Shown here: piece by piece, positions 43,825 to 54,289 of the stretch
Layout: every line of letters starts with the position of its first letter
How positions within the stretch are numbered: the stretch's first letter is position 1
Assembly (NCBI GenBank): GCA_020055645.1
Contig: CM034546.1
Span: forward strand, 76,756,001 to 76,820,000
DNA from: Tomocerus qinae
Lineage: Eukaryota > Arthropoda > Collembola > Entomobryomorpha > Tomoceridae
Reading direction: 5' to 3'
Length of the DNA: 64,000 nt
Position numbers and translations under genes: made by a program
Notes under the pieces: model-generated
Told to the model about the DNA's origin: nothing
The model's database searches: none
The model's input: only the letters and a program-made list of their open reading frames with translations

Positions 43825-44948
43825 TCAGTTTTTTGAATCAGGAGATGTTGAAGCAGCCAAAACAGCAGCCTCCGCTTTACGTTTTTCCCGCGCCTTTAAT
43901 TTGGGACACTCTGAGATGTCATGATCAGATTTTTTACAATATTTGCAAGGGCCCAAAGAAGAATCAGAATTTGAAGAAGCTCGATTGCTAACAGTAGGCG
44001 TTTCTGTGCTAGCAGTCATCAGCTCGGATTTTTCCGTAGTTGATGAATCAGAATTCACTGTGGTAGACACAGACGAAGAAGGTGAAGGCCGCGACTGGCG
44101 CTGATGAAAATTAGAATATTTTCCACCAGTGGGTAAAGCAGGCTTGGGATCAGTAGAACGAATACGGAAAAGTGGCTTTTTCTCAAAACGCCTTATTTTA
44201 TTTAAATCAGAGATAACCTCTCTGCTGTGGTGAATGAGCTCTGGCACAGTATCACACTGTAGTGTTCTAAGGATAACTGATATCTCAGGTAGACACGAAT
44301 TGATAATTCGAGTCACTACTTCCTTTCCATCCACATTGTCTGAAAGTTTCCGTAAAGCGAATTAACATGCTATGCATAGGACTCAAATGCATCGTCAAGT
44401 TTTTGACGGGTATGAAACAGAAGATTTCTTATCTCATCTTTACTTTGACCTGCCTTTTCGTATTCAATAAAATTATCCTTAAAGTCTGACCACGTCTTTA
44501 TAGAATCTTTTGATTCTCTCCACCAACATGCAATATCCGAATCTCTAACAAACATGCGACTCAACAGAAGTAACCATGTAGATTTCTTGGCACCTTTGTA
44601 AGCAAAATAATCTTCAACTTCCCTAATGAAATGTTCGGGTGTCATAACTTTGGCATCATAAGTAGGTATAGGAAAAGAAACTGAAGAATCTACTTCAAAT
44701 GGACGATCGCTAACATTTTGCAACTGTGTCGATTTAAGTATAGTATCTACGTCGTCCTCACCGCCGCTAACATCCTGTTCGACATCTGGTTTCGATTCTA
44801 AGTTGTTTATTGCAACTGCCATCGTCGATAGATTTCTATTAATCTTATCAAGCGTAACTACAATATCAGCTTGCTTATTCTGAAGAGCAGTAACTGCCAC
44901 AGCTAAATCCTTAAGTGTTAATTCTTTCCTTTCTTCTGCACCAAGCAT
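43825..44948 (-). pseudogene. Gypsy gag, broken by a stop and a frameshift
   Basis: The first part, 44948-44370 (192 codons, starts MLGAEERKEL), has a coiled-coil-like N-terminus and a retrotransposon gag domain (TWLLLLSRMFVRDSDIACWW, WSDFKDNFIEYE) and stops after AFESYA. The second part, 44334-43825, resumes in another frame (EVVTRIINSCLPEISVILRT) and ends with a nucleocapsid knuckle (CKYCKKSDHDISEC). The related ORF at 33375-33836 has Trp at the place of the stop (SFAWRVE), so a TGG-to-TAG change is likely, followed by a one-base shift before the second part. This copy therefore probably cannot make full-length Gag. Confidence 0.8.
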
Positions 44949-45114
44949 AATGAAAGCTATGAATATTGAATTAAAAAAAGGAAAATTGATATTAAGTCCA
45001 ATGCTAAGACCTCAAAATTTGTTATATCAAGAATAGGTAGACAATATAAAACTAGCTATATAATTTTGAATGAAAGTTTCAAATAGCAAAGTGAATTAAA
45101 AGTTGGGCGCCATA
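44949..45114. other. Gypsy leader with primer-binding site
   Basis: The untranslated leader between the 5' LTR and gag on the element's strand. The minus strand reads TATGGCGCCCAACTTTTAAT next to the LTR. The TGGCGCCCAAC part is the usual complement of a lysine-type tRNA 3' end. Confidence 0.7.
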
Positions 45115-45568
45115 TATGCCGTATTTAATTACAAGAAAAGGTTTAGCATATAAAATACTCGCTGATGAGTAAAATGAATGGGGTCGTTTCACGTTTGCTT
45201 TTTGATACAAAAATATAATTTAGAATTTATTAAAACAGATCTAAATAGCCAATTGAACGCGCGAATAGGATAGTTAAGGATTAGAAGAGTCAGGCAACAG
45301 ACTCAGGCCATACGTCACATACGGCCAATCTGACAAGTCAGCAAGTCAGTAGGAAAGGTGAGAACTCAAGCTACAGTCAGCAGCAGCCAGAGTCTAGAAG
45401 CATAAATCATCAAGATTGGAATTGAGTCGAGGTTTATAAAGACTCGGTCAAGTCCAATCTACAGTAGACATATATTTAAATGTAGACAATGATGATTTAG
45501 ATAGGCTGGCAAGTCTACATGCTAGCCTATCAGTAAAATAATTTATTTACATAGTAACATACGTTACA
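45115..45568 (-). repeat. Gypsy 5' LTR
   Basis: About 454 bp, nearly identical to 32901-33352. Its outer end abuts the satellite at CATATGTAAACC. Confidence 0.9.
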
Positions 45569-45635
45569 CATATGTAAACCATTTCCAAACATATGTAAAC
45601 CATTTCCTAACATATGTAAACCATTTCCAAAGATA
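45569..45635. repeat. 21-bp satellite array, part 3
   Basis: About three units, one with TTTCCTAAC. This is the continuation of part 2 beyond the Gypsy insertion, up to the second 600-bp inverted-repeat element. Confidence 0.9.
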
Positions 45636-46236
45636 TCGTCTCTTAAGGATCGAAAAAGCCTCTATCCACTTTTAGATTGGTGGACGAATAAGCCTATATC
45701 CATTTTTTTTGGTGGACGAATAAGCCTAAATCCATTTTTTGTTTGGTGGACGAATAAGCCTATATCCAATTTTCGTTTGGTGCAGGAAATAGCTTCTATC
45801 CTCTTGCAGCTTTGCTTGTAAAGCTATAGGGGCGTATTGATACATGGTTAATATTGGCGGCGGAAATATTGAACTTTTATTCTTCCATCAACCAGTTCGG
45901 TTTTATCCATTATCATAATACGAATTTGTGTCATTAAAAGTTTTGTTTTTGCCTTATTGTGTAATTAGCTAAAATTTTATAATGCTTATGTACATTCTAG
46001 CTGATATATTTCAAGTATCAACATAAAAATAATAAATATTTCATTTCGTAAACTTGCTTATTCTTACTGTGCCCCCACAACTTTACTTAAGGCTGTAAGA
46101 TGACAGAGGCTATTTCCTGCACCAAACGAAAATTGGAAATAGGCTTATTCGTCCACCAAACAAAAAATGGATATAGGCTTATTCGTCCCTCAATCTGAAA
46201 GTGGATAGAGGCTTTTTCGATCCTTAAGGGACGATA
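45634..46236. mobile_element. 600-bp inverted-repeat element in the satellite, copy 2
   Basis: Element 45636-46234, very similar to 31756-32356 and in the same orientation. Small differences include TCGTCTCTTAAGG at the left end and one fewer base in a T-run. It sits at the same CATATG position of the satellite unit and is TA-flanked. Confidence 0.75.
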
Positions 46237-46746
46237 TGTAAACCATTTTCAAACATATGTAAACCATTTCCAAACATATGTAAACCATTTCCAAACATAT
46301 GTAAACCATTTCCAAACATATGTAAACCATTTCCAAATATATGTAAACCCACATATATAAACCATTTCCAAATATATGTAAACCATTTCCAAACATATGT
46401 AAACCATTTTCAAACATGTAAACCATTTCCAAACATATGTAAACCATTTCCAAACATATGTAAACCATTTACAAACATATGTAAACTATTTCCAAACATA
46501 TGTAAACCATTTCCAAACATATGTAAACTATTTCCAAACATATGTAAACTATTTCCAAACATATGTAAACCATTTCCAAACATATGTAAACCATTTCCAA
46601 ACATATGTAAACCATTTTCAAACACATGTAAACCATTTCCAAGCATATGTAGACCATTTCCAAACATATGTAAACCATTTCCAAGCATATGTAGACCATT
46701 TCCAAACATGTAAACCATTTCCAAACATGTAAACCATTTCAAAAGA
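46235..46746. repeat. 21-bp satellite array, part 4
   Basis: The same 21-bp unit with more divergence towards the right end (CCAAGCATATGTAGACC variants, shortened AACATG units). The array fades out at CCATTTCAAAAGATATGG. Confidence 0.95.
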
Positions 46747-46935
46747 TATGGACCTATAGTTTAAGCTCAGCGTATAATGATATTTAATACTATTAAATAA
46801 CATGAGATCGATGCAAATTAAATATACCACTATGACAAATAGTTTGTTGAGTTAAATGTAATAAATACTTTCTTGCATTTTGTCAAAAAATAAAGCTAAA
46901 AAACTCTATAGCTACTCAATGGTCGAATGTGGTTC

Positions 46936-47137
46936 ACATCCCAAAATTCTGACAATGTAGTCAAAAATACAAATTAACATCCCAAAATCTTGACTAGTCA
47001 AAATCAAATACAAAATTAACATCACAAAATCCTGATTAGACAAAATTAAATACAAAATTAACATCCCAAAATCCTGACTAATCACAATTAAATACAAAAT
47101 TAACACCTCAGTATCCTGAGTAGTCGCAGTTAAATAA
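46936..47137. repeat. 42-bp tandem repeat, about five copies
   Basis: The unit has a period of about 42 bp and begins ACATCCCAAAATCCTGACTA followed by ATTAAATACAAAATTA. Copies start near 46936, 46978, 47020, 47061 and 47103; the first and last are the most worn. Non-coding. Confidence 0.85.
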
Positions 47138-47450
47138 TCAAAATTTACAGCTATGAATTAGTAAATACAAATTGTAAATATATGCAATTTAGTGTGACCT
47201 TGCGTTTAATTTTATTTTTTACCATCTACCAGCTCCCCTACCACGTCATACTCCTTTTTCAGAACTCTTTCCACTATTGTTTGTAGTATATTTTGTAGTA
47301 GCTTCTTTAGCATACTCCATTGCCACATTTTTAGCCTTCCGTCGCAAATACAGGTGTTCAGGGCAGTAAAATTAAGGACATAGCTTCGATTTTGTTACAG
47401 TGATGCCATAGAACCCTAAACAGTCTTTGTGTGCCTTTTAAATAGAAATA
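47138..47450. other. Spacer after the 42-bp repeats
   Basis: AT-rich, nothing recognised. A pyrimidine-rich part at 47210-47280 has no open frame of note. Confidence 0.4.
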
Positions 47451-47730
47451 TATATCGTCTGCCTAATATTACAATGTAACAAGCCATTTGATCATGGCTG
47501 CTACAAAGTAACAAACCATTTCATCATGGCTGAGACAAAGTAACAAACCATTTTATCATGGCTGAGACAAGGTAACAAACCTAACTCCTGATACAGTGGT
47601 TTGTTACTTTGTCGCGGTCATGATAAAATGGTTTGTTACTTTGTCTCAGCCATGATGAAATGGTTTGTTACTTTGCAGCAGCCATGATCAAATGGCTTGT
47701 TACATTGTAATATTAGGCAGACGATATAAT
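47449..47730. mobile_element. Fold-back element with internal repeats
   Basis: A long inverted repeat with ends TATATCGTCTGCCTAATATT and its inverse. Its arms of about 130 bp consist of three or four units of roughly 33 bp, each with GGTTTGTTACTTTG and CATGATNAAATGG words. The loop is only about 15 bp. TA dinucleotides at both ends are a possible 2-bp target duplication. The transcript would form a near-perfect hairpin. Confidence 0.8.
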
Positions 47731-47794
47731 ACAATATTGTTACTACTACAAAGCAATGAATGACTAAATAATATAATCAAACTAATATCTTACG

Positions 47795-50760
47795 CATTTC
47801 AAACATTTTTCCGTTCCACATTTAATCCAATTGGACTCATAAGCGATTCCTTGGTGGACAACTTCCTTATTTTTACAAATGGAGCGACATTCATGGGAAT
47901 AATTTTGGTTCACCTCCTTAATTGGAGAAAAATAAGTCTGCTAAAATTAATTTAAAAATAAAATACACTAACGATTCATGCAAGTTAAAATGAAATTAAA
48001 AAACGTAGTTCAAAATAATGCAAAACTTTTTTATACTTTTGCATAGACTATAAACACAATTTTAAATATATACCCCAATCATAGAAGGACAGGGACCAGA
48101 CTTCGAAGCTACCAATTCTCCAACGTTCGATTTAAAAGCGTTTTCAACATTTTCTTTAAAAAGTATCGGTTAGGAGTTTAAACTTGGTTCCATATGTAAA
48201 TGTGTGCTTTTTAGTACATCCTATGTACAGCGCAGCGCTTTGAAAACACCTTCGCTTGTGTCTTTGTTTCATAATCCGTACAGAAATGTAAATAAAATAA
48301 AAAACTTAAAATTGCATTATTACCATAATAAAAAGTTTCACACATCAACTCAATATCAATTTATCTGTCGCATAATCGCGTCACCACTCCTTTTAGCGGT
48401 CTGCGTTCGTTGATTAATGTCATCTAAAAATTTCATCTGAAACCTTTCAGAAATATGAATTCGGGCAGCGTTATTTTATACATATATCATTTTATGCATA
48501 TGACTAGAAGAAAAGAATGTATTTGGCAGGAAACATTGTTTTGTTGTATTACAGTCAATCAAAATTTGAACTCAAATAGTGAGTCGTATACAGCCTTCAG
48601 GAGGATACAATCAATTAGCAACATTTCAAAAGATCCACCAGTTTTTCCACAAGGAGACATATACATTGTTTTTGACAATCAATATAATATCGGAAGAGAA
48701 TACAAGGTAACTGCTACTGTTGGAGGAGCTCAATAATATCGTTGGTTACAGCAGTGGCAGTTTACAAAGCAACGCAAGATCATAGTCTTCAATGTCGTTT
48801 ATCATTACCAACCATTTATGAGCATCTAATTACAGATGTTGAGAGTCTCAAATACCAAAATTTTCTGATTATCACCCATCTTCATCGTCTATACAGAAAA
48901 CAATGGATATAATGTCGCTTAAAAAGTGTTAGCAGAATGTAATCTAAAAGACGGAAAAGTTGAAGATATAGTTGAAAAAGAAGATGATCACTTACAAATA
49001 TACGGTTTTGAATTACAATCGAGTTGAATGTCAAAAAAGTAACTTTATAGTTTATGACCAAGAGACCACCAATGTTAACCCCAATTCATTTAAAACAGTT
49101 ATGCAATATGCAAGTATTGTCGACAATTGTGGAACAGAGCAAAGCGAATCATCAGATTCATCGCGCAAATGGTTTGTTGTTACTTGCGATGGATTGCCAT
49201 ACGGGATTTTGTCAAAGCTTAAGCTCATTTCATAAATACTGGGGAATGTCTTGTCATTGTCTGTGACTGTTATGGAACTCTAAATATCAAGATTCTCCCA
49301 GAAAATTTAGAAAAATAATTCTAAGACCAGGTAAATTTTATTTTTTACTATTGCTTCCCCGTTAATTTGTTCATAAAAATGGCATCTACCGTTATTTGTG
49401 AATAAGCTAAATACATTTTCCACAGGAAATGGTTACTACGAAATCACCTTCGTGCACTCTATTTTCAATTACTGTTTTGATTCTTCATCTTACTTGTTGA
49501 GAAATTAGGATTTTAAACCTCAAATGCTATTGACTATTGTAAGATATGTAAGTGGAAAACGGGCACTCGTAGTGTTGAGTCCCATTTCCTCTCCATTCCC
49601 GACTTGCCTAAGCAGCTTCAGCATGCTCACCGGTTTCGGACCTGGTCAAGTGGGCTAGTCCCGGAGTGTAGAAAGTAGTCTGGCATTCCTGTGCCAGACT
49701 AATACCCGGGTTATGCACTGTGTATGATTGTTGGTATGGCTCAGTGCGTTAATGAGATGAGTGAGAGTGCAAAGAACAATTATAAGGAGCGAATGATTAT
49801 TTGACCAGGACTTTGTCTCCTGTTCAGATTCGGAATGAATGTAATTCCTGGATGCATGTTATAATACATCTCTGTGTGTTTGTGTTGTATGGATGGAATT
49901 AGGATAGTACACAGGTAAGTTATAGTTTAAGGTTTATATACGTATTAGGGATTAGATAGGTAGGGAGATGAAGATGGCAACATGCAGATCACCTAGGATA
50001 AGGATAGGTGATAAGCTGCAGAGACATGGGCATGCATGGCTCCTGCAGGAGTCCTGGTCAGATTCGGAATGAGTGTTATTCCTGGATGCATGTTATAATA
50101 CATCTTTGTGTGTTTGTGTTGTATGGATAGAATTAGGATAGTACACAGGTAAGTTATTGTTTAAGGTCTATATAGGTATTAGGGTTTAGATAGGTAGGGA
50201 GATGAGGATGGCGACATGCAGATCGCCTAGGATAAGGATAGGTGATAAGCTGCAGAGACATGGCTCCTGCAGATAGCACTGGACCATTACAAATCGTGGT
50301 CTATTTGTCAGGTTTGTTTAAAGCTTAAAATATAAAATATTGAAGTTTTACGTGAAAAATAAATTCATAATTTATTGGGTTTTTCTTGCAGATAAAATTT
50401 GAATCGCTCACTGAGGAAATTCTCTTCCAGTATGTTGAAAGTCGTTAAACGGATAGGCAAGAAGCGACAGTATCAGATTATAGATTTTGGATGAACGATA
50501 ACTTGAATGCAAATTATTGTCGGGCATTTGATTTCGTCTTATCCTCATTGCATCCCCTTTTTCTATTTCGAGCGGGTATACGACAATGAAACGATGAAGT
50601 TTCACTGGCAGCCGGAGGAAAAATGCCCAACATTTTGTATGGATTTAATCATCAAAATTATCAGCTGCTCCTATTTTCACTTACTGAAATTGGCTCATCA
50701 GAAATCAAGAAACAATCCTTTTACTTAGTGGGTAGCAAGATTGACAAGGTCTAAATTTTC
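47795..50760. pseudogene. Decayed coding region, probably an old DNA transposon
   Basis: Short conceptual fragments with stops and shifts between them. On the minus strand near 47795-47940 there is a cysteine-containing piece (SHECRSICKNKE, CGTEKCLKC) that looks like a zinc finger. On the plus strand 48640-48736 encodes PPVFPQGDIYIVFDNQYNIG, 48972-49235 encodes RKWFVVTCDGLPYGIL, and 50400-50640 encodes fragments such as DYRFWMNDNL and FRAGIRQ. From memory such blocks (FDN..., CDGLP..., FRAG+R) occur together in long transposon proteins of cnidarians and arthropods. The order fits one decayed gene on the plus strand; the family name is not established here. Confidence 0.4.
49825..50272. repeat. 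234-bp tandem duplication
   Basis: Two copies, from 49825 and 50059, each starting CAGATTCGGAATGA and ending CTGCAGAGACATGG, differing by scattered substitutions. They contain AGGATAAGGATAGG and TAGATAGGTAGGGAGATGA words. Non-coding; they lie within the decayed transposon region. Confidence 0.85.
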
Positions 50761-51174
50761 TTTTTGCTGAAAAAGTGGGCAATTTTGGATGGTCCAGCAA
50801 CTATACACCAATGGAGAAGAGCCACTACTACACAAATACTTTTGAGGGAGTAATAAAAATATTACTTCTTTTTTTATCTTCGCTGTCATTTGTAAGGTCG
50901 TATATAATTATAATTTATACATAATTATTTATTTATAATTTTTCTTTTAATTTTGTTACTAGATTCGGAGCAAGTACTTCCAGTCTTTGTGTAATATAAA
51001 AACCAAAAATGTTAAAGCGTTAGAGACATTAGATCGCAAGCCAAGCCAATAGCATCGGAATTGGAATATTGTGCTTTTACCTGGGTTTGTTAATTGCATT
51101 ATGCGGATACGTCAGTTCAGTGTTTATTATAATATCTCAACTCTGTGTTAGATTGTAATTCTCTTAATTGGTGG
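50761..51174. other. Spacer
   Basis: AT-rich, no gene seen. Confidence 0.4.
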
Positions 51175-51471
51175 GTGGGATTGGACCAAACGGGCCGCAA
51201 ATTTCGCTAAAAGTCCCACAGCACCATTATATCTCGGAATATTGAGACGTGACCCCCCTTTCGTTTCAATTTTCTTAGGTTAGGTGAAAAAAGAGGCAAA
51301 TATAGTGACTGGTTTTGAAAATACTTAGAAATTTGTTGCCTGATTTTTGCATTGGGAAAAGAACTTAGAAAATTTCCGATTATTGCGTCCCGTTTGCAGC
51401 AACCCAACCCCGAGATACTAATGTGCTGTGGTACTTTGCCATTTGGGGCCCTCTTCGTCCAATCCAACCGA
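51175..51471. mobile_element. Fold-back repeat, about 300 bp
   Basis: The left arm (about 51175-51262, GGGATTGGACCAAACGGGCC) and right arm (about 51380-51471) are imperfect reverse complements, sharing GATTGGAC, GGGCC and CCACAGCAC plus TATCTCGG words. Open frames on both strands here (51207-51467 minus, 51352-51615 plus) arise from the arms and are not genes. No target duplication was identified. Confidence 0.55.
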
Positions 51472-51924
51472 GACGAGTGTATCAGAAAACTATCTTATGA
51501 AATTTTGAGTTGGTCAAGATGTGGGTTTAAATTATGTACTAATAATAATATGTCTGTGATTGTAATTGTTGCCATGTCATGTTCTATGGGCCAACTTACC
51601 CGTCGAGAATATTAATAAAAACAATCAATCAACTACCTGACCTAATCCTTATTTGTAAGGATACCTTTTTGATGGACGCTCAGTCCCTTGAATATCCATA
51701 ACGGAATCTCCCAAATACGTATACAGTATGAAGAACTGTGCCGACTCTTATACTATATGACGAACTCTACCCCAGCACACTTATACCCTGACGGATCCCA
51801 TTATACTTTCTTCTAATTACATAGTGTTTTAAGTCGTCTTTCCCCCGCCACCAGCGACTATACCCTATGACGGACTTTCCCCCACACCTATACTCTATGA
51901 CGGATTCTCCCCCTTGTACTTTCT
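51472..51924. other. Spacer with degenerate short repeats
   Basis: Between about 51660 and 51920 a loose 40-50-bp repeat recurs, built on TATACTCTATGACGGA and CTCCCCC words. No gene. Confidence 0.5.
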
Positions 51925-51948
51925 ACTAATTACAGAGTGTTTTAAAAG

Positions 51949-52059
51949 TTACATAATACATTAGTAATAAAAATTGATAGTGTGGCATTGTCCGTAAATT
52001 GTATATCTATTAACAAAATATAAACAATAGGTATTATCTACGCACCGAGAGAGAAACTC
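51949..52059 (+). promoter_or_regulatory. Shared upstream elements of peptide gene 3
   Basis: TTACATAA at 51949-51956 and GAGAAACTC with GAAACTC at 52053-52059 (90 bp before the ATG). The second upstream TTACATAA seen at gene 2 is worn to TTACAGAG here. Confidence 0.5.
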
Positions 52060-52142
52060 TGCTTCGGCACTATAACAGAATATAATATACACCAACTACA
52101 ACAATTTACATAAGTATTTAATATCATTTAAAATCTGTAATA

Positions 52143-52460
52143 ATGTTTCCAATCGAAATTAATTTTGGATTATTGTTTACGTTACTGTCAAGTTTAAATT
52201 TTCAAATATCATGTGCCCGAAAAGTAGAGCGGATATGGAATCATAAAATGGTATCAGCGCCTCTAGTTTTCAATGTTTTTCAGAAAAGGCAATATCGGTT
52301 CAAAAGACCTCTAATGCCCTACAGTTCCCAACATGGAATGCAGGAAACACGGAGATATCGGTCAAAAGATGATAGCAACAAACAGATTCCAATCTTTTAC
52401 GATATTGAAGCAGAAAACCTTTTAGAACAACGTCCGCTAAATTTGCACGGTAAAGGCTAA
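52143..52460 (+). CDS. Secreted prepropeptide family, member 3
   Basis: 105 residues, single exon, duplicate of member 2. A signal peptide (MFPIEINFGLLFTLLSSLNF) is followed by IWNHKMVSAPLVFNVF, the furin-type site RFKR|PL and the presumed mature start PLMPYSSQHGM. The end LNLHGKG is kept. Compared with member 2 it has lost about 20 residues including the WWN block, the only member without it. The upstream sequence of about 200 bp is still closely similar, so the gene may be expressed with an altered product. Confidence 0.72.
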   Translation: MFPIEINFGLLFTLLSSLNFQISCARKVERIWNHKMVSAPLVFNVFQKRQYRFKRPLMPYSSQHGMQETRRYRSKDDSNKQIPIFYDIEAENLLEQRPLNLHGKG

Positions 52461-52721
52461 CCGAATAGATGTAATCATATTACAAATTTTTTTACCGTTT
52501 CTAAATTTTTTAAGCCATTGAAATCTGGGGAAAAGTTATAGGAATTAATCATAGCTTACATTACAGCACAAAAAAGCCAAATCGCTGCATTGGATCATTA
52601 ATAATATGCGGTCAAAAGAAATTAAAAATTGATTCTAAATTGCTAAGAGACTTTTGAATTCAATTACCATATTTAATTGATCTTATTTAACCTTGATGAT
52701 GTTCTTGTCCATAATTCTTAG

Positions 52722-54289
52722 GCGATCCTCCTAATACGAGAACGTCGTCATTGTTTTTGAAATCACATCAGGGTTCGAAAGCAATATTGTACACGGATAA
52801 TGGTAATTGATGCATTTGTTCCGTATTCCAGTACTAACAGTATATATCCCATCTCAATGATTACCTTAGAAAATTTTTGTTATAGAACCAACACCGCCCA
52901 TAATCCATCACCGTATCGCAGTTGTGGCTGATCAGGATGAGTTATCATTAGAACCGTCAGAGACGGGCAAATGGACATCTTACTTGAAAGAGGGCACCCT
53001 TTCTGTTCAGGACAATCCTTACGTGAAAATTAAAAAAATTGTAAAAATTATATTACTGAAAAACCAATGATAGACAGTTACCTAATTATAGTTACAGTTT
53101 ATTTGTTAATTGCCTACATACCCTATATCTTTTAAAAACTAAACGTTACATACAACGTTAATTACAACAGATTAATGTGTTAATGGGTGTGGCTGTGGCT
53201 ATTTACAATTTCTGAAATACTGTTTTCATTTTAAGATTACTCTTAAATGGGACGAAGACATTTACACAATAAAATCGGGCTTTAGTTATTCGCTTCGGGG
53301 GCTCGAACTATCTACTCTTAATTTATTTAATGGGGAATTATATTCTTGTGACGATAAAACAGGCATTGTTTTCCAATTGCATAAAGATGATAAAACCAAA
53401 ACAGTAACTCCGATTCCATGGACTATTCTTCCTGACGGAAATGCCACTGGAAATAAAGGCAAAAGCAATATTATTATTATCCTTTGATCTTGTAAGAAAT
53501 TTACAAAAATAATTTGATGTTTAAAACTGAATTTAGGTTACAAATGTGAGTGGGGAGCTGTGAAAAATGGTAATTTGTACATTGGGAGTAATGGTCTTAG
53601 TCTTGAGAAGAGAACAAAAAATGGAGTTGTTAGGAATGTAAATAACCAATTTGTCAAAAGGGTTTCGCCTCGTGGTGCAGTAACGCATTTTGATTGGAGA
53701 AGTAACTATGAAAAGATGTCAGATGCTCTCAACATCCACGATCCTGGTTTATTAGTCACTCAATAACCAATTAATTTTATAGTGTCTACACGACACAAAA
53801 TCTTTTCAACTGCTAAAGAGTATATAATTATCTCTTGCAGGTTACGTAGTACACGAAGCTGTGGGATGGAGCCATATTCTGAAGAAATGGATGTTCGTGC
53901 CTAGAAAAGTTAGTCAGGTGAAATACGAACCAAAAGTGGACGAACAACAAGGAAGCAATGTTGCTATGCTTGCTGATGAAGATTTTGATAATATTCAGGT
54001 CGAATTACAGCCTTTATGATTTCACAAGAAACCAAACTTTGTAATTAACTATTGCACATATATAATTTAGGTTTTCCACGTTGATGGTGAATTAACTCCA
54101 CATCTTGGTTTTGCTAGCTTCAAGTGGATACCTGGAACAAATGATAAAATAGCATTGGCATTGAAAACTTTCGAAAACACTGAGAGATTGCTCGAAACGT
54201 ACATTATTGCTTTTGATATGGACGGCAACATTTATCTCCCACAAACCAAAATCGCAGACCGTAAATTTGAAGGGATCGAGTTTCTGTAG
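52722..54289 (+). CDS. CANT1-type calcium-activated nucleotidase (apyrase) 2, 5' exon not found
   Basis: Duplicate of 28828-30428. Exons: 52722-52802, 52886-53040, 53236-53458, 53537-53746, 53841-53998 and 54071-54289, with identical phases. Conserved blocks include HRIAVVADQDE, GKWTSYLKEGTLSV, LYSCDDKTGIVF, PWTILPDGNATGNKG, YKCEWGAVKNGNLYIG, YVVHEAVGWSHILKKWMF and the terminal KFEGIEFL. It has one extra residue in the last exon (VFHVDGELTP against IFHVGELTP). The intron after 53458 starts GCAAAA, again a GC-AG intron. All exons remain open, so both copies are probably functional. The start exon is not visible. Confidence 0.9.

Larger units (their letters stand above)
32901..45568 (-). mobile_element. 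Gypsy-type LTR retrotransposon, split by a Copia insertion
   Basis: Reads right to left: 5' LTR 45568-45115, primer-binding site, gag, protease, [Copia 37128-43630], rest of pol, an extra gag-like frame, 3' LTR 33352-32901. The 4-bp target duplication is CATA in the satellite (32897-32900 and 45569-45572). Just inside the 5' LTR the minus strand reads TGGCGCCCAAC, a primer-binding site of Gypsy/retroviral type. The two LTRs are nearly identical (a few substitutions and small indels), so the insertion is young. Gag is already broken (see that entry). Confidence 0.92.

Noticed and set aside
31214..46746. Regularly spaced repeats that might recall a CRISPR array
   Set aside because: Units are contiguous with no unique spacers, and the genome is eukaryotic.
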